A stretch of 10,976 nt of DNA from Mariprofundus sp. (lineage in GTDB: Bacteria > Pseudomonadota > Zetaproteobacteria > Mariprofundales > Mariprofundaceae). Both the position numbers and the translations under genes were made by a program. The notes under the pieces are model-generated. The model ran no database searches and was not told the DNA's origin. It was given only the letters and a program-made list of their open reading frames with translations. The stretch spans positions 1 to 10,976 of the forward strand of contig JAUZQH010000052.1 in the NCBI GenBank assembly GCA_030951065.1, read 5' to 3'. Shown piece after piece: positions 1 to 7,892 of the stretch (the stretch's first letter is position 1; each line of letters begins with the position of its first letter).

Positions 1-589
1 CGGCATTGATATGCACCACCGTACCGCCAGCGAAATCGAGTACGCCGTCATCCGCAAGAAGACCGCCGCCCCAGACCCAGTGACAAATCGGCGCATAAAC
101 GGCCAGCACCCAGACACCGGTAAACAGCATCACAGCGGAAAATTTCATACGCTCGGCAAATGCACCGATAATCAGAACCGGTGTAATAATGGCAAATGTC
201 ATCTGGAAGGTAGCAAACACAGATTCCGGAATCGTACCGGACAAGGTGTCGTAACCGACGCCTGAGAAGAATGCCTTGTCCAGACCGCCAATAAATGCTG
301 TGCCCTCACCAAAGGCCAGTGAATAACCCAGCACAACCCACAACACGCTCATCAGTGAAGCGATAGCGATGGTCTGCATACACATGGATAACACATTCTT
401 TTTGCGCACCATGCCGCCGTAAAACAGTGCCAGCCCCGGCAGTGTCATCAACAACACCAGCGCAGTCGCTGTGATCATCCAGGCTGTATCGCCTGAATTC
501 AATGTGGGTGCTTCTTCAGCAAATGCCATGCCCGGCAGCAACAGCGCCGCAGGAAGCATCAAACCGATTTTAGATATGATGTTTTTCAT
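1..589 (-). CDS. amt: Ammonium transporter Amt/AmtB (partial, N-terminal 196 residues)
   Basis: Inner-membrane channel that moves ammonium/ammonia into the cytoplasm and is blocked by PII proteins. The gene runs off the left edge, so only the N-terminal part (about half of a usual 400-430 residue protein) is visible. It starts with a signal peptide ending in AFA (cleavage near residue 24), as in Escherichia coli AmtB. Conserved family blocks follow: PGLALFYGGM at about 51-60, GAFAERMKFSAV at 142-153, WVWGGGLL at 171-178 and DFAGGTVVHINA at 185-196. By homology, with an offset of 25 to E. coli AmtB, F132 is a Phe-gate residue, W173 lines the outer ammonium site, D185 is the conserved structural Asp, and H193 is the first pore His. 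The start is set by GGAGAGG just upstream at 594-600. It lies 15 bases after the glnK stop, the classic glnK-amtB order, so co-transcription is very likely. Confidence 0.96.
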   Translation of the reverse strand, partial: MKNIISKIGLMLPAALLLPGMAFAEEAPTLNSGDTAWMITATALVLLMTLPGLALFYGGMVRKKNVLSMCMQTIAIASLMSVLWVVLGYSLAFGEGTAFIGGLDKAFFSGVGYDTLSGTIPESVFATFQMTFAIITPVLIIGAFAERMKFSAVMLFTGVWVLAVYAPICHWVWGGGLLADDGVLDFAGGTVVHINA

Positions 590-604
590 TCGTCCTCTCC
601 CCTC

Positions 605-1027
<423 letters not shown>

Positions 1028-1822
1028 TTAAAAAGCTACATTCACGCCGAATACGGCGTTGAAGTCCGACTGTGTCTGATAGATGTAGCGCTTACCGTCC
1101 AATGCTCTTGAGACAACAGGAATGACAGCAGTTAGCGAAGGTGTAATCGTAAGGCCTGATACTTCGAAGTCCCTGCTCGCACCCACTGTAACAACCTGAA
1201 TGCCATCATTGATCACGCCGGATAATTGAGCTGCAGAACGGGTAATATCATTATTGTAGAAAGCAAATGAAACCGTAGTGGACAAATCATAATCCCCCAG
1301 CGAGGTGCTGGCACCTGCATCCAGCCAGATATCACCCTTGATGTTCAGGTTGTTTACCGGCACGCTGGCATCAGCAAAGGTATAATAAACGGTAACAAAC
1401 GGTGAAATCATCGCATCATAAGAAATACCGCCATAGACCTCGGCAAAGTTTGCGGTGGAATCCCTCATATAAGTGTAATAGATGCCACCAACGGTATAAC
1501 CGAAGTCACCGATACTGCCGGAATAATCCAGTGTCCAATCGAATTCAATCGCGTCCTGGCCGGCAAACTGTGGTGCCGGGGATGCAAAGGTATTGGAAGC
1601 CCATCCCGATGCACTCAAAGTACCCGGACCAATGTCAGCACTGATAGATACATCACCCTGTACGGCCGCCTTGTTAACGTTTTGAGGTGCACCGCGCCAG
1701 ATGTACTGGTTGTATACGCCAATATCTCCGGCTACTGCCAGCCCTTCAGCCTGGGCTTCAACAGCGCCTGCGCTCATGCCTATGATTCCAGCCATCAGCA
1801 TGCCTGATAATGTTTTTTTCAT
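1028..1822 (-). CDS. TorF/Gcw_chp-family putative outer-membrane porin
   Basis: A 264-residue predicted outer-membrane beta-barrel protein. It has a signal peptide (MKKTLSG start, hydrophobic core, Ala-rich end with AQA and likely cleavage near residue 23-25). Alternating amphipathic strands rich in Gly, Tyr, Ser and Thr follow, and the chain ends in VNVAF, with the terminal Phe typical of BAM-assembled barrels. Near the mature N-terminus, the YNQYIWRG segment (38-45) followed by AAVQGDVSIS matches the pattern of the TIGR02001/Gcw_chp (TorF) family, often found beside glnK-amt genes. The substrate is not established; the context suggests diffusion of ammonium or other small nitrogen compounds into the periplasm. 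AAGGAG at 1831-1836, eight bases upstream, supports the ATG at 1822. It is first in the operon, 84 bases ahead of glnK, with a possible sigma-54 promoter upstream. Confidence 0.85.
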   Translation of the reverse strand: MKKTLSGMLMAGIIGMSAGAVEAQAEGLAVAGDIGVYNQYIWRGAPQNVNKAAVQGDVSISADIGPGTLSASGWASNTFASPAPQFAGQDAIEFDWTLDYSGSIGDFGYTVGGIYYTYMRDSTANFAEVYGGISYDAMISPFVTVYYTFADASVPVNNLNIKGDIWLDAGASTSLGDYDLSTTVSFAFYNNDITRSAAQLSGVINDGIQVVTVGASRDFEVSGLTITPSLTAVIPVVSRALDGKRYIYQTQSDFNAVFGVNVAF

Positions 1823-1877
1823 ATTTCCATCTCCTTAATAAACTAGCATTGCCTATTTGTAGACATACCAAACATAG

Positions 1878-1894
1878 AGCATATAACATGCCAG
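1878..1894 (-). promoter_or_regulatory. Candidate sigma-54 (-24/-12) promoter for porin-glnK-amt
   Basis: On the minus strand the sequence CTGGCATG-TTAT-ATGCT has the invariant GG and GC separated by exactly ten bases and fits most of the TGGCACG-N4-TTGC consensus (T for C in the -24 box, A for the first T in the -12 box). The start site would fall near 1867, leaving a leader of about 45 nucleotides before the porin ATG with its AAGGAG. RpoN control is known for glnK-amtB operons in many proteobacteria, which agrees with the location. No clear NtrC site (GCAC-N-GTGC orientation) is seen nearby. Promoter activity is inferred. Confidence 0.5.
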
Positions 1895-1984
1895 CATGCC
1901 AATTAATACATAACCCAATAAAAACAATATGTTATGAAATATTCGAAGCTGTCCACGCGCCCAGGATGCCTATTATTTGTCCAT

Positions 1985-2007
1985 ATGTGCCTGCTATTTA
2001 AGCACAT
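1985..2007. repeat. Inverted repeat ATGTGC-N11-GCACAT
   Basis: Perfect six-base arms separated by eleven bases, centred about 130 bp upstream of the inferred sigma-54 start site. That is a normal distance for an enhancer-binding protein. However, the arms run GTGC...GCAC, the reverse of the NtrC consensus (GCAC...GTGC), so an NtrC assignment is not supported. It may be an operator for another regulator, or chance. Confidence 0.25.
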
Positions 2008-2179
2008 TCCTGTTTCGCTGCTACCCAAATGTCGTACTTCCATCAGGACAAGCACGCAATTCACAGACCGTCGCTGGAAGTTACTTGTTCAGGAATAATA
2101 AATTCAGCCAGGAACTATCGGAAATCCTCTATGCAAACCGCGTCGACACCATATAGAATCGGCACAGAAAGAAGAAACC

Positions 2180-2323
2180 ATGGACTTTCCAATGATTGCC
2201 ATGGCAGAATATCGTAAGATGTATACGAGACAGGAATTTGACAATTTTCATCTAAGTCCGTGTCCCCTATCAGGATCAAAACACAATACAGCACGGTTGT
2301 GGGCAAACTCCGATGAATTCTGA
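2180..2323 (+). CDS. Possible 47-residue small ORF overlapping the HD-GYP start
   Basis: A short frame beginning MDFPMIAMAEYR and ending ANSDEF. Its TGA (2321-2323) lies eleven bases inside the next gene, whose ATG is at 2313, so the two frames overlap in an arrangement that would allow translational coupling. A purine-rich AAGAAG at 2170-2175 could act as a weak ribosome-binding site. The HD-GYP gene itself has no clear ribosome-binding site, which makes coupling attractive. Against it: no recognisable family or motif, short length, and a frame open upstream without another start. I do not recognise the product and regard it as speculative. Confidence 0.18.
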   Translation: MDFPMIAMAEYRKMYTRQEFDNFHLSPCPLSGSKHNTARLWANSDEF

Positions 2324-4073
2324 ACCAAACACCCTGCTTCCGGTTGTTCTGTCATCCGAACAGCTGTCCGAATCAATGTTTTGCAACACAACCGATGCCA
2401 TTGCTGTAAACCATCAGGGGAAAATCACCATCTGGAACAATTCTGCCACGAAGATGTTCGGCTATTCCGACAAACAGGCGATTGGCATGAGTCTTTACGA
2501 TCTCATTGTCCCCCATCAAATGAAGCAAAAAGCCAAAAACGGATTTAAGACCTTTTCAGAAACAGGCAAAGGTCCAATGATAGGGAAAACTACGGAGTGC
2601 ATAGCCAGGCGCAAAGATGGCTCCACATTCCCGGCCGAGGTATCTGTTTCCGGATTTAAGCCTGAGGAGAGCCAGCACTGGCAGGCCGTTGCCATCGTAC
2701 GGGATATCAGCATACGTAAACAGATCGACGATATGCCTCACTCAAACCAGCACATGATTGATCATTATTCTGATGGATCTTTCTGGATTGATCAGCAGGG
2801 TAATTTTGTCAATGTGAATCAAAGCATGTGTCGAAACCTGGGCTACACACGGGATGAAATGCTCAGCATGACTGTTTTTGATATCGACCCCGTATTTACC
2901 CGCCGGTTCTGGTCAGAGCATTGGAAAAGCCTGAAAGAACAGGGAGCAACCCGCCTGGAGTCCTTCCACAAAACCAGATCAGGTAAAACCTTTCCTGTAG
3001 ATATCAGCCTGAATTACATTTGTTTCGGTGACCGAGAATATAATTTTGCCTTTGTAGTCGACATTACCGAGCGCAAACAGGCCGAAGCAATTCTGGGCAA
3101 GATAGAAATAAAGCATCAAAAACTGGTCGATTCGGTAGCGGCACTTCCCTGGACCTATGATATTACACATGACTGTTTCACCTTTTTGGGAGAACAGATC
3201 AAGACCATGTTGGGTGTTCGTCCCGATACCATATCCCACATGAAAGACTGGGTGAGGCTTATTCATCCGCATGACCGAAAAAGAACAGCCAAATTTGCTA
3301 TAGAGAAAACACGGGAAGGGAATCATTTCGAAGTAGAACACCGGATGAAACTGGCTGATGGCAGCTGGACATGGGTAAGAAATGTCATTTCGGTAGAGCT
3401 GGAACAGAATAAACCCATAGGTCTTTCGGGCTTCATGTTCGACATTAACGACAAAATGAAAACCCGGGAAGCACTGGAAAAAAGCCGTGAGCAATTAAAA
3501 GCAAGCCTGATCGGCACAGTCATCGCCGTATCCAGAGCGGTAGGCGCCCGTGACCCGTACACTGCCGGACATCAGCAGCGGGTATCACAACTTTCCCGCG
3601 CCATTGGTCAGGAGATGGGCCTGGATGCGGCGCAAATTGACGGGCTCCGGATGGGAGCAACTATCCACGATATTGGCAAAATATACCTGCCGGCAGAAAT
3701 TCTGAGTAAACCGACGAAATTAACCGATGTCGAATACGCATTGATTAAAAGCCATGCACAGGTCGGCTACGACATTCTGAAGGACATTACTTTCCCCTGG
3801 CCCGTGGCGGATATCGCCCATCAACATCATGAACGTCTGGATGGAAGCGGCTACCCGCAGGGGCTGAAAGGTGATCAAATCTGTCTGGAAGCACGGATTG
3901 TAGCCGTGGCTGATGTAGTTGAGGCCATGGGCAGCCATCGCCCCTACCGTGCGGCACTGGGTTTCGATGCTGCATTACAGGAAATCGAAAAATACCGGGG
4001 CAAATGGTTTGACCCTGACGCCGTGGATGCCTGCCTGACCTTGTGCCGAGAAAAAGGGTTTAGCTTTGAATAA
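2313..4073 (+). CDS. Triple-PAS HD-GYP cyclic-di-GMP phosphodiesterase
   Basis: Soluble signalling protein of 586 residues that probably hydrolyses cyclic di-GMP, lowering this second messenger and so favouring motility over biofilm. Three sensory PAS domains come first: about 20-137 (ending in VRDISIRKQ), about 148-258 (ending in VDITERKQAE) and about 268-385, the last of PAS_3 type with HPHDR at 318-322 and the ADGSWTW pattern. A short linker leads to an HD-GYP domain at about 398-582. Its catalytic and metal-binding residues look intact: H420, HDIGK at 452-456 (the HD pair), H481, HQHHE at 503-507, DGSGYP at 510-515, and RPYR at 543-546. There is no GGDEF domain, receiver domain or membrane segment, so the signal is probably intracellular (ligand, redox or oxygen; no cofactor is evident). 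The ATG at 2313 has only a weak purine stretch before it, so the start is less certain. It is the only plus-strand gene and stands alone. Confidence 0.93.
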   Translation: MNSEPNTLLPVVLSSEQLSESMFCNTTDAIAVNHQGKITIWNNSATKMFGYSDKQAIGMSLYDLIVPHQMKQKAKNGFKTFSETGKGPMIGKTTECIARRKDGSTFPAEVSVSGFKPEESQHWQAVAIVRDISIRKQIDDMPHSNQHMIDHYSDGSFWIDQQGNFVNVNQSMCRNLGYTRDEMLSMTVFDIDPVFTRRFWSEHWKSLKEQGATRLESFHKTRSGKTFPVDISLNYICFGDREYNFAFVVDITERKQAEAILGKIEIKHQKLVDSVAALPWTYDITHDCFTFLGEQIKTMLGVRPDTISHMKDWVRLIHPHDRKRTAKFAIEKTREGNHFEVEHRMKLADGSWTWVRNVISVELEQNKPIGLSGFMFDINDKMKTREALEKSREQLKASLIGTVIAVSRAVGARDPYTAGHQQRVSQLSRAIGQEMGLDAAQIDGLRMGATIHDIGKIYLPAEILSKPTKLTDVEYALIKSHAQVGYDILKDITFPWPVADIAHQHHERLDGSGYPQGLKGDQICLEARIVAVADVVEAMGSHRPYRAALGFDAALQEIEKYRGKWFDPDAVDACLTLCREKGFSFE

Positions 4074-4114
4074 ATGCCCTCAGCACGACAGGCCAGGATG
4101 AACAAGGAGAGCGG

Positions 4115-4753
4115 CTAGTCAAAAAAATGATCGGCCCGGTTTTGTGCCTGATCCATAGCTTGCTGCACACGACTCAGTGCATCATCCATGTCATCATCCG
4201 GGCTAACCGCCACGGCATCACCAAACACGAACACACCACGCGTAAATGGCTGCGGGATATAAAAACGGTCCCAGGAATTAATGCGCCAGTGGCGTTTGGT
4301 TGCATAGCAGACCGGAATAACAGGCAAACCGGCTTTCATCGCCAACTGAACTGTCCCCTTCTGGACCACTTCACGCGGCCCTTTCGGGCCATCAGGCGTA
4401 ATAGCAAGATGCCTGTTCTCATCCTTTACTGCTCGAAGCATCTTTAACATCGCACGGGCACCACCACGGGTAGTTGAGCCACGAACAGTATCAATACCCA
4501 GAAGATGCATGGCATCAGCAATAAAACCACCATCCCGATGTTCAGAGATCAGCATATAGCCATGCCAGACTCCCCCTCGGGAAATACGCGGTATCATCAG
4601 CATTCGCGCATGCCAGAAAGCATAAAGGTTCCTCTGCGGATCATCCGGACTATATGATTTTCCGATTATTTCCCAGCGAATAGTATTAACCAGAAACAAA
4701 AAGATATATTTGATCAGTCGCGGAACGAGCCAGATGATCAGTCGATCCTTCAT
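4115..4753 (-). CDS. DUF374 lysophospholipid-acyltransferase-like protein
   Basis: A 212-residue protein of the DUF374/COG2121 group, related to glycerolipid and lipid A acyltransferases. One N-terminal hydrophobic stretch (about 13-30) suggests membrane anchoring. Conserved blocks are FWHARML (46-52, with H48 as the likely active-site His), SEHRDG (70-75), RGSTTRGG (91-98) and TPDGPKGP (119-126), the usual DUF374 signatures. The exact acyl acceptor is not established; many members are encoded beside lipid A or LPS genes, as here. The ATG at 4753 is three bases after the msbA stop, and a purine-rich AGAAGAG lies within the end of msbA, so translation is probably coupled. It is the last gene of the amiC-msbA operon and converges with the HD-GYP gene; no terminator hairpin is visible in the 41 bases between them. 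Confidence 0.9.
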   Translation of the reverse strand: MKDRLIIWLVPRLIKYIFLFLVNTIRWEIIGKSYSPDDPQRNLYAFWHARMLMIPRISRGGVWHGYMLISEHRDGGFIADAMHLLGIDTVRGSTTRGGARAMLKMLRAVKDENRHLAITPDGPKGPREVVQKGTVQLAMKAGLPVIPVCYATKRHWRINSWDRFYIPQPFTRGVFVFGDAVAVSPDDDMDDALSRVQQAMDQAQNRADHFFD

Positions 4754-4756
4754 CGT

Positions 4757-6529
4757 CTACTCTTCTGTTTCAAGCGCAGATTCCTGTATATGGCTCTCAA
4801 ATTGCAGATGATAAAGCTCTGCATACAAGCCACCCTCAGCCAGCAGATCATCATGCCTGCCCATCTGGACAATATGCCCCTGATCCAGCACCACGATACG
4901 ATCAGCATGTCGAATGGTAGATAGCCTGTGTGCGATCACAATCACGGTGCGGCCCTGCATCAGCCGGTCAATGGCACGCTGTACCAGCCGTTCGGATTCT
5001 GTATCCAGCGCGCTGGTTGCTTCGTCCAGAATCAGTATCGGCGCATCCTTCAGCAATGCCCTGGCCATTGATAACCGCTGCCGCTGACCGCCGGAGAGAA
5101 TCACGCCACGTTCACCAATGAACGTCTCATAGCCCTTCGGAAGCTTTTCAATAAATTCATGCGCATTGGCCGCCCTTGCCACCGCTTCAACCTTCTCCTG
5201 ATCAATCTTCTCATGACCATAGGCAATATTGTTGCGCACCGTATCATTAAACAAAATGATATCCTGCGTGACCAGTGCAATCTGATTGCGCAACGAAGCC
5301 TGTGTCAGATCACGTACATCAATGCCATCAATCATGACCCGGCCAGCCGTGGTATCCATAACACGGGGCACGAGATTCACCAGTGATGTTTTACCGGCTC
5401 CGCTTCGACCAACCAGCGCCACTACTTCCCCCGCCGCAACGGTGAAGCTGATATTACTGAGCACAGGTCTTTCTGTATTCGGATATTGCAAACCGACCTT
5501 CTCAAACGCAATAACATTGGAAAATGGCGGCAATTCGCGAGCCTGCTCCTGATCCTGTACGCTAATCGGTTCATCCAGCAGTTCGAAAATACGCTCACTG
5601 GCTGCCAGTCCCTGTTGAATATCATTATTGGCCCGGGACAATCGTTTAACCGGCTCATAAAGCATGATGACTGCAGCCAGAAACGATACCAGCGTCCCCG
5701 GAGTTGTCTCACCCGAGGCAACCCGCATACCACCATAGAGCAAAACACCGGCAATACCAAATCCGGCCAGTAATTCCATAATCGGAAAAGACAATGCATT
5801 CACTTTGAATACCTTGAGCTGATGGTTAAAAAAATCGCCGGTCAACTTCCGGAAACGTCCGCGCTCATAGTCTTCCATACCAAACGCTTTAACCACCCGG
5901 ATTCCGCCAACCGTTTCCTCCAGCAAACTGGTCAAATCGCCCATGGCAGCCTGACCGTCCAGTGTGGCATGTCGCATTTTTCGCCCGAAACGGGCAATCG
6001 GATAAATTACCACCGGAAATACCAGCATGGCAATCAGTGCCAGTAACCAGTCCTGTATAAAGATCACGGCGAGAAGAAATACAATGGATATGGCATCTCG
6101 CATCAATGCGGTCACAGCCGTGCTGACCGCCGCCTGAACCAGGGTTACATCATAGGAAAGGCGTGCCAGCAATTCACCGGTTTTGCGGTGGGCGAAAAAA
6201 TCCAGAGATTGCGCTGTCAGCCGTTTATAAAGAAGATTTCGCAGATCAAAAATCACCTTCTGACCAATATAACCCATGGTATAGGCTTGCCCGAAATAGG
6301 CAGCGCCCTTAATCAGATAGAGTACAATCACCAGCATTGGAATGATATAAATCAAATCCCCGTTCTTGCCCGACAGTGCTTCATCCAGTACCGGCTTCAA
6401 TATCCAGGCCATGGCCGCCGTACAGGCCGCCAGAATGATCATGCAAACAATGGCAATGCTTAAACGCCCTTTATAAGGGGTGAGAAATGCCAGCAGGCGG
6501 CGATATAAATGGGTTGATGAAGAGGACAT
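4757..6529 (-). CDS. msbA: Lipid A/phospholipid flippase ABC transporter MsbA
   Basis: Homodimeric inner-membrane ABC exporter that flips lipid A-core from the cytoplasmic to the periplasmic leaflet using ATP. The N-terminal transmembrane domain (about 1-315, six helices) carries the MsbA-like GELLARLSYDV and EETVGGIRVVKAF segments. The ATPase domain (about 338-580) is complete: Walker A GRSGAGKT (374-381), Q-loop near 422, signature LSGGQ (478-482), Walker B LILDE ending at E503, and the H-loop in IAHRLST (H534). The 590-residue length is normal. The ATG at 6529 is chosen; a TTG two codons earlier (6533-6535) is an alternative, and neither has a clear ribosome-binding site. It begins just after the amiC stop (6538-6540), so coupling is likely. 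The MsbA name rests on the fused TMD-NBD architecture and the neighbouring DUF374 gene; another lipid ABC exporter remains possible. Confidence 0.92.
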   Translation of the reverse strand: MSSSSTHLYRRLLAFLTPYKGRLSIAIVCMIILAACTAAMAWILKPVLDEALSGKNGDLIYIIPMLVIVLYLIKGAAYFGQAYTMGYIGQKVIFDLRNLLYKRLTAQSLDFFAHRKTGELLARLSYDVTLVQAAVSTAVTALMRDAISIVFLLAVIFIQDWLLALIAMLVFPVVIYPIARFGRKMRHATLDGQAAMGDLTSLLEETVGGIRVVKAFGMEDYERGRFRKLTGDFFNHQLKVFKVNALSFPIMELLAGFGIAGVLLYGGMRVASGETTPGTLVSFLAAVIMLYEPVKRLSRANNDIQQGLAASERIFELLDEPISVQDQEQARELPPFSNVIAFEKVGLQYPNTERPVLSNISFTVAAGEVVALVGRSGAGKTSLVNLVPRVMDTTAGRVMIDGIDVRDLTQASLRNQIALVTQDIILFNDTVRNNIAYGHEKIDQEKVEAVARAANAHEFIEKLPKGYETFIGERGVILSGGQRQRLSMARALLKDAPILILDEATSALDTESERLVQRAIDRLMQGRTVIVIAHRLSTIRHADRIVVLDQGHIVQMGRHDDLLAEGGLYAELYHLQFESHIQESALETEE

Positions 6530-6537
6530 AGTCAAAA

Positions 6538-7767
6538 TTACAACATATCAGACACAGATGCCACTGTGGTCAAACTGGTTCCCTGTGTGGGAGACGGCTG
6601 GACGTGTGTGTTGCCAGCTTGCTGTAAACGACCCATTTTGCGAAAAAAATCGACACTTGCATTAAACAAGGCCTTCGCCAGTTGTTTCTGATGTTTTTTA
6701 CTTTTCAGTTTTTTCTCGCGATTCGGATTGGAAATATAATCCAGTTCGACTAACACACTGGGAATTTCCATTGCCCCCAGAACAAAAAAACGGGCTCGTC
6801 TGGGACTGGAATGTTTGATCGGTCCAACTTTTTTTAACCTGCCCAACACCTTTTCAGCAAGGATTTGCGAACTGTTCAGACTATCGCGCCGAAACATGTC
6901 ATCAAGAATACGACTGACCAGTGGATCGTGTGTCTGTTCAGCAGCAACGCCACCGATTTGATCAGCTGCGTTTTCCTTGGCGGCCAGAGCCTTGGCGGCC
7001 CTGCTCGGAGTGGCGCCACGTTCAGACAGGGTATAGGCACTGGCACCTTGCACTGAACGCTTGCGCACAGCATCGGCATGAATACTGATCATCATATCCG
7101 CATGCACCTTGCGTGCCAGATATACCCTCTGTCGCAATGGCACAAAATAATCACCCTTGCGAATCAGTACGGCCTGCATACCAGGCTGTTGATTAATGAT
7201 CGCGGCCAGCTGTTTTGCCACTGCCAGTGTCACTGTTTTTTCTTTCAACCTGTGCGGCCCGATAGCGCCAGGGTCTTCACCTCCGTGCCCTGCATCAACA
7301 GCAATGACAACCCCCCGTTTATTCGAGCCCTTTCTCGCACTAAGCGCAGTACTTTTTGTTTTTTCCTTCCGCATCAGGTCGACAACAAGACGATACGGTT
7401 TGCCATGCAGCGGTTCGAGCAAAAAGGAACGAGGCTGAACCTTTTCTTTAACATCAATTACAATGCGCAGCGCCCCGTTTTTGGATTTGCCATGCCGAAG
7501 TCCCTGAATCACAGGATCAGGCAACGGCAGTTTTTTGACATCGGCTTTCAGACTGGTCTTCTCCATATCGATCACAACACGTTCCGGTTTATGTAGCCGA
7601 AAAAGTTTATATGTCATTTTCTGATTTAGATCAAATACCAGACGGGTATGATCCGGAGCTGTCCACAAACGGACATCGCGAACAACAGTAAGATTCGCAG
7701 CCGATGCTACAGATGAACACATCAGTAACATCATCAGGGATGTAGATATTAGATATCGTAATTTCAT
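6538..7767 (-). CDS. amiC: Periplasmic N-acetylmuramoyl-L-alanine amidase (AMIN + Amidase_3)
   Basis: Zinc amidase that cuts the bond between N-acetylmuramic acid and the peptide stem, used to split septal peptidoglycan during cell division. The 409-residue precursor has a signal peptide ending in ASA (cleavage near residue 23). An AMIN targeting domain follows at about 26-134, then a basic linker and an Amidase_3 domain at about 152-380. Zinc and catalytic residues are in place: H161 in DAGHGG, E176 in HRLKEKT, H230 in SIHADA and E341 in VLVELDYISNP. No LysM repeat follows the catalytic domain; the last 30 residues look like a flexible tail. The frame is open upstream to a GTG at 7824, but the ATG at 7767 places the signal peptide at the very N-terminus. 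The ribosome-binding site there is weak (GCGGG). First gene of the amiC-msbA-DUF374 cluster. Confidence 0.93.
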   Translation of the reverse strand: MKLRYLISTSLMMLLMCSSVASAANLTVVRDVRLWTAPDHTRLVFDLNQKMTYKLFRLHKPERVVIDMEKTSLKADVKKLPLPDPVIQGLRHGKSKNGALRIVIDVKEKVQPRSFLLEPLHGKPYRLVVDLMRKEKTKSTALSARKGSNKRGVVIAVDAGHGGEDPGAIGPHRLKEKTVTLAVAKQLAAIINQQPGMQAVLIRKGDYFVPLRQRVYLARKVHADMMISIHADAVRKRSVQGASAYTLSERGATPSRAAKALAAKENAADQIGGVAAEQTHDPLVSRILDDMFRRDSLNSSQILAEKVLGRLKKVGPIKHSSPRRARFFVLGAMEIPSVLVELDYISNPNREKKLKSKKHQKQLAKALFNASVDFFRKMGRLQQAGNTHVQPSPTQGTSLTTVASVSDML

Positions 7768-7799
7768 TGCCCGCTTATACTCACAATGACTACTATCTT

Positions 7800-7812
7800 T
7801 GCAAGACTTGCA
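7800..7812. repeat. Short perfect palindrome TGCAAG-A-CTTGCA upstream of amiC
   Basis: A 13-base dyad with six-base arms and a one-base centre, 33-45 bases upstream of the amiC start. Position and symmetry fit a transcription-factor operator, but I cannot link it to a known regulator. It may be chance. Confidence 0.25.
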
Positions 7813-7847
7813 GTGTCCGTCCACAGGAACAAAGTTTACCCTTCTGA

Positions 7848-7868
7848 TGATCTGATAAAATCATATCA
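7848..7868. repeat. Imperfect inverted repeat between manC and amiC
   Basis: Arms TGATCTGAT and ATCATATCA pair with one mismatch around a three-base AAA centre, starting 25 bases past the manC stop. The stem is AT-rich and has no following T-run on the minus strand, so it is a poor terminator. It could be an operator or a weak 3'-end structure for manC mRNA. Confidence 0.22.
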
Positions 7869-7892
7869 ACAACACCGTGAGTTATCAGTCTG

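Larger units (their letters stand above)
1823..2312. other. 490-base divergent intergenic region
   Basis: This stretch separates the minus-strand nitrogen operon from the plus-strand HD-GYP gene. It holds the porin ribosome-binding site, the sigma-54-like site at 1878-1894, a GTGC/GCAC dyad at 1985-2007 and a doubtful short ORF from 2180. The other open frames of about 60 codons here have no ribosome-binding site and no recognisable protein character. A TTGACA at 2238-2243 has no acceptable -10 box 16-18 bases downstream, so I cannot place a promoter for the HD-GYP gene. No tRNA-like or terminator-like structure was seen. Confidence 0.6.

Noticed and set aside
2238..2270. TTGACA as -35 box of a promoter for the HD-GYP gene
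   Set aside because: No hexamer resembling TATAAT lies 16-18 bases downstream; the nearest TAT is about 24 bases away.
2115..2306. 63-codon minus-strand frame in the divergent intergenic region
   Set aside because: No ribosome-binding site, Ile/Leu/Val/Tyr-rich without clear membrane topology, and no neighbour context.
2979..3494. 171-codon minus-strand open frame
   Set aside because: Fully antisense to the PAS region of the HD-GYP gene; low-complexity, Phe/Cys-rich translation typical of an antisense shadow.
4074..4114. Bidirectional terminator between the convergent HD-GYP and DUF374 genes
   Set aside because: No GC-rich inverted repeat with a T-run can be found in these 41 bases.
4127..4447. 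106-codon plus-strand open frame with AAGGAG upstream
   Set aside because: It lies wholly antisense to the well-supported DUF374 gene, and the AAGGAG is 17 bases from the ATG, too far for a ribosome-binding site. The product has no recognisable character.
7078..7596. 172-codon plus-strand open frame
   Set aside because: Antisense to the amidase gene, whose motifs are complete; no ribosome-binding site or family signature.
7768..7824. N-terminal extension of the amidase with a Cys-rich CKSC segment
   Set aside because: It starts at a GTG without a ribosome-binding site and would place 19 extra residues, including charged ones, before an otherwise normal signal peptide.
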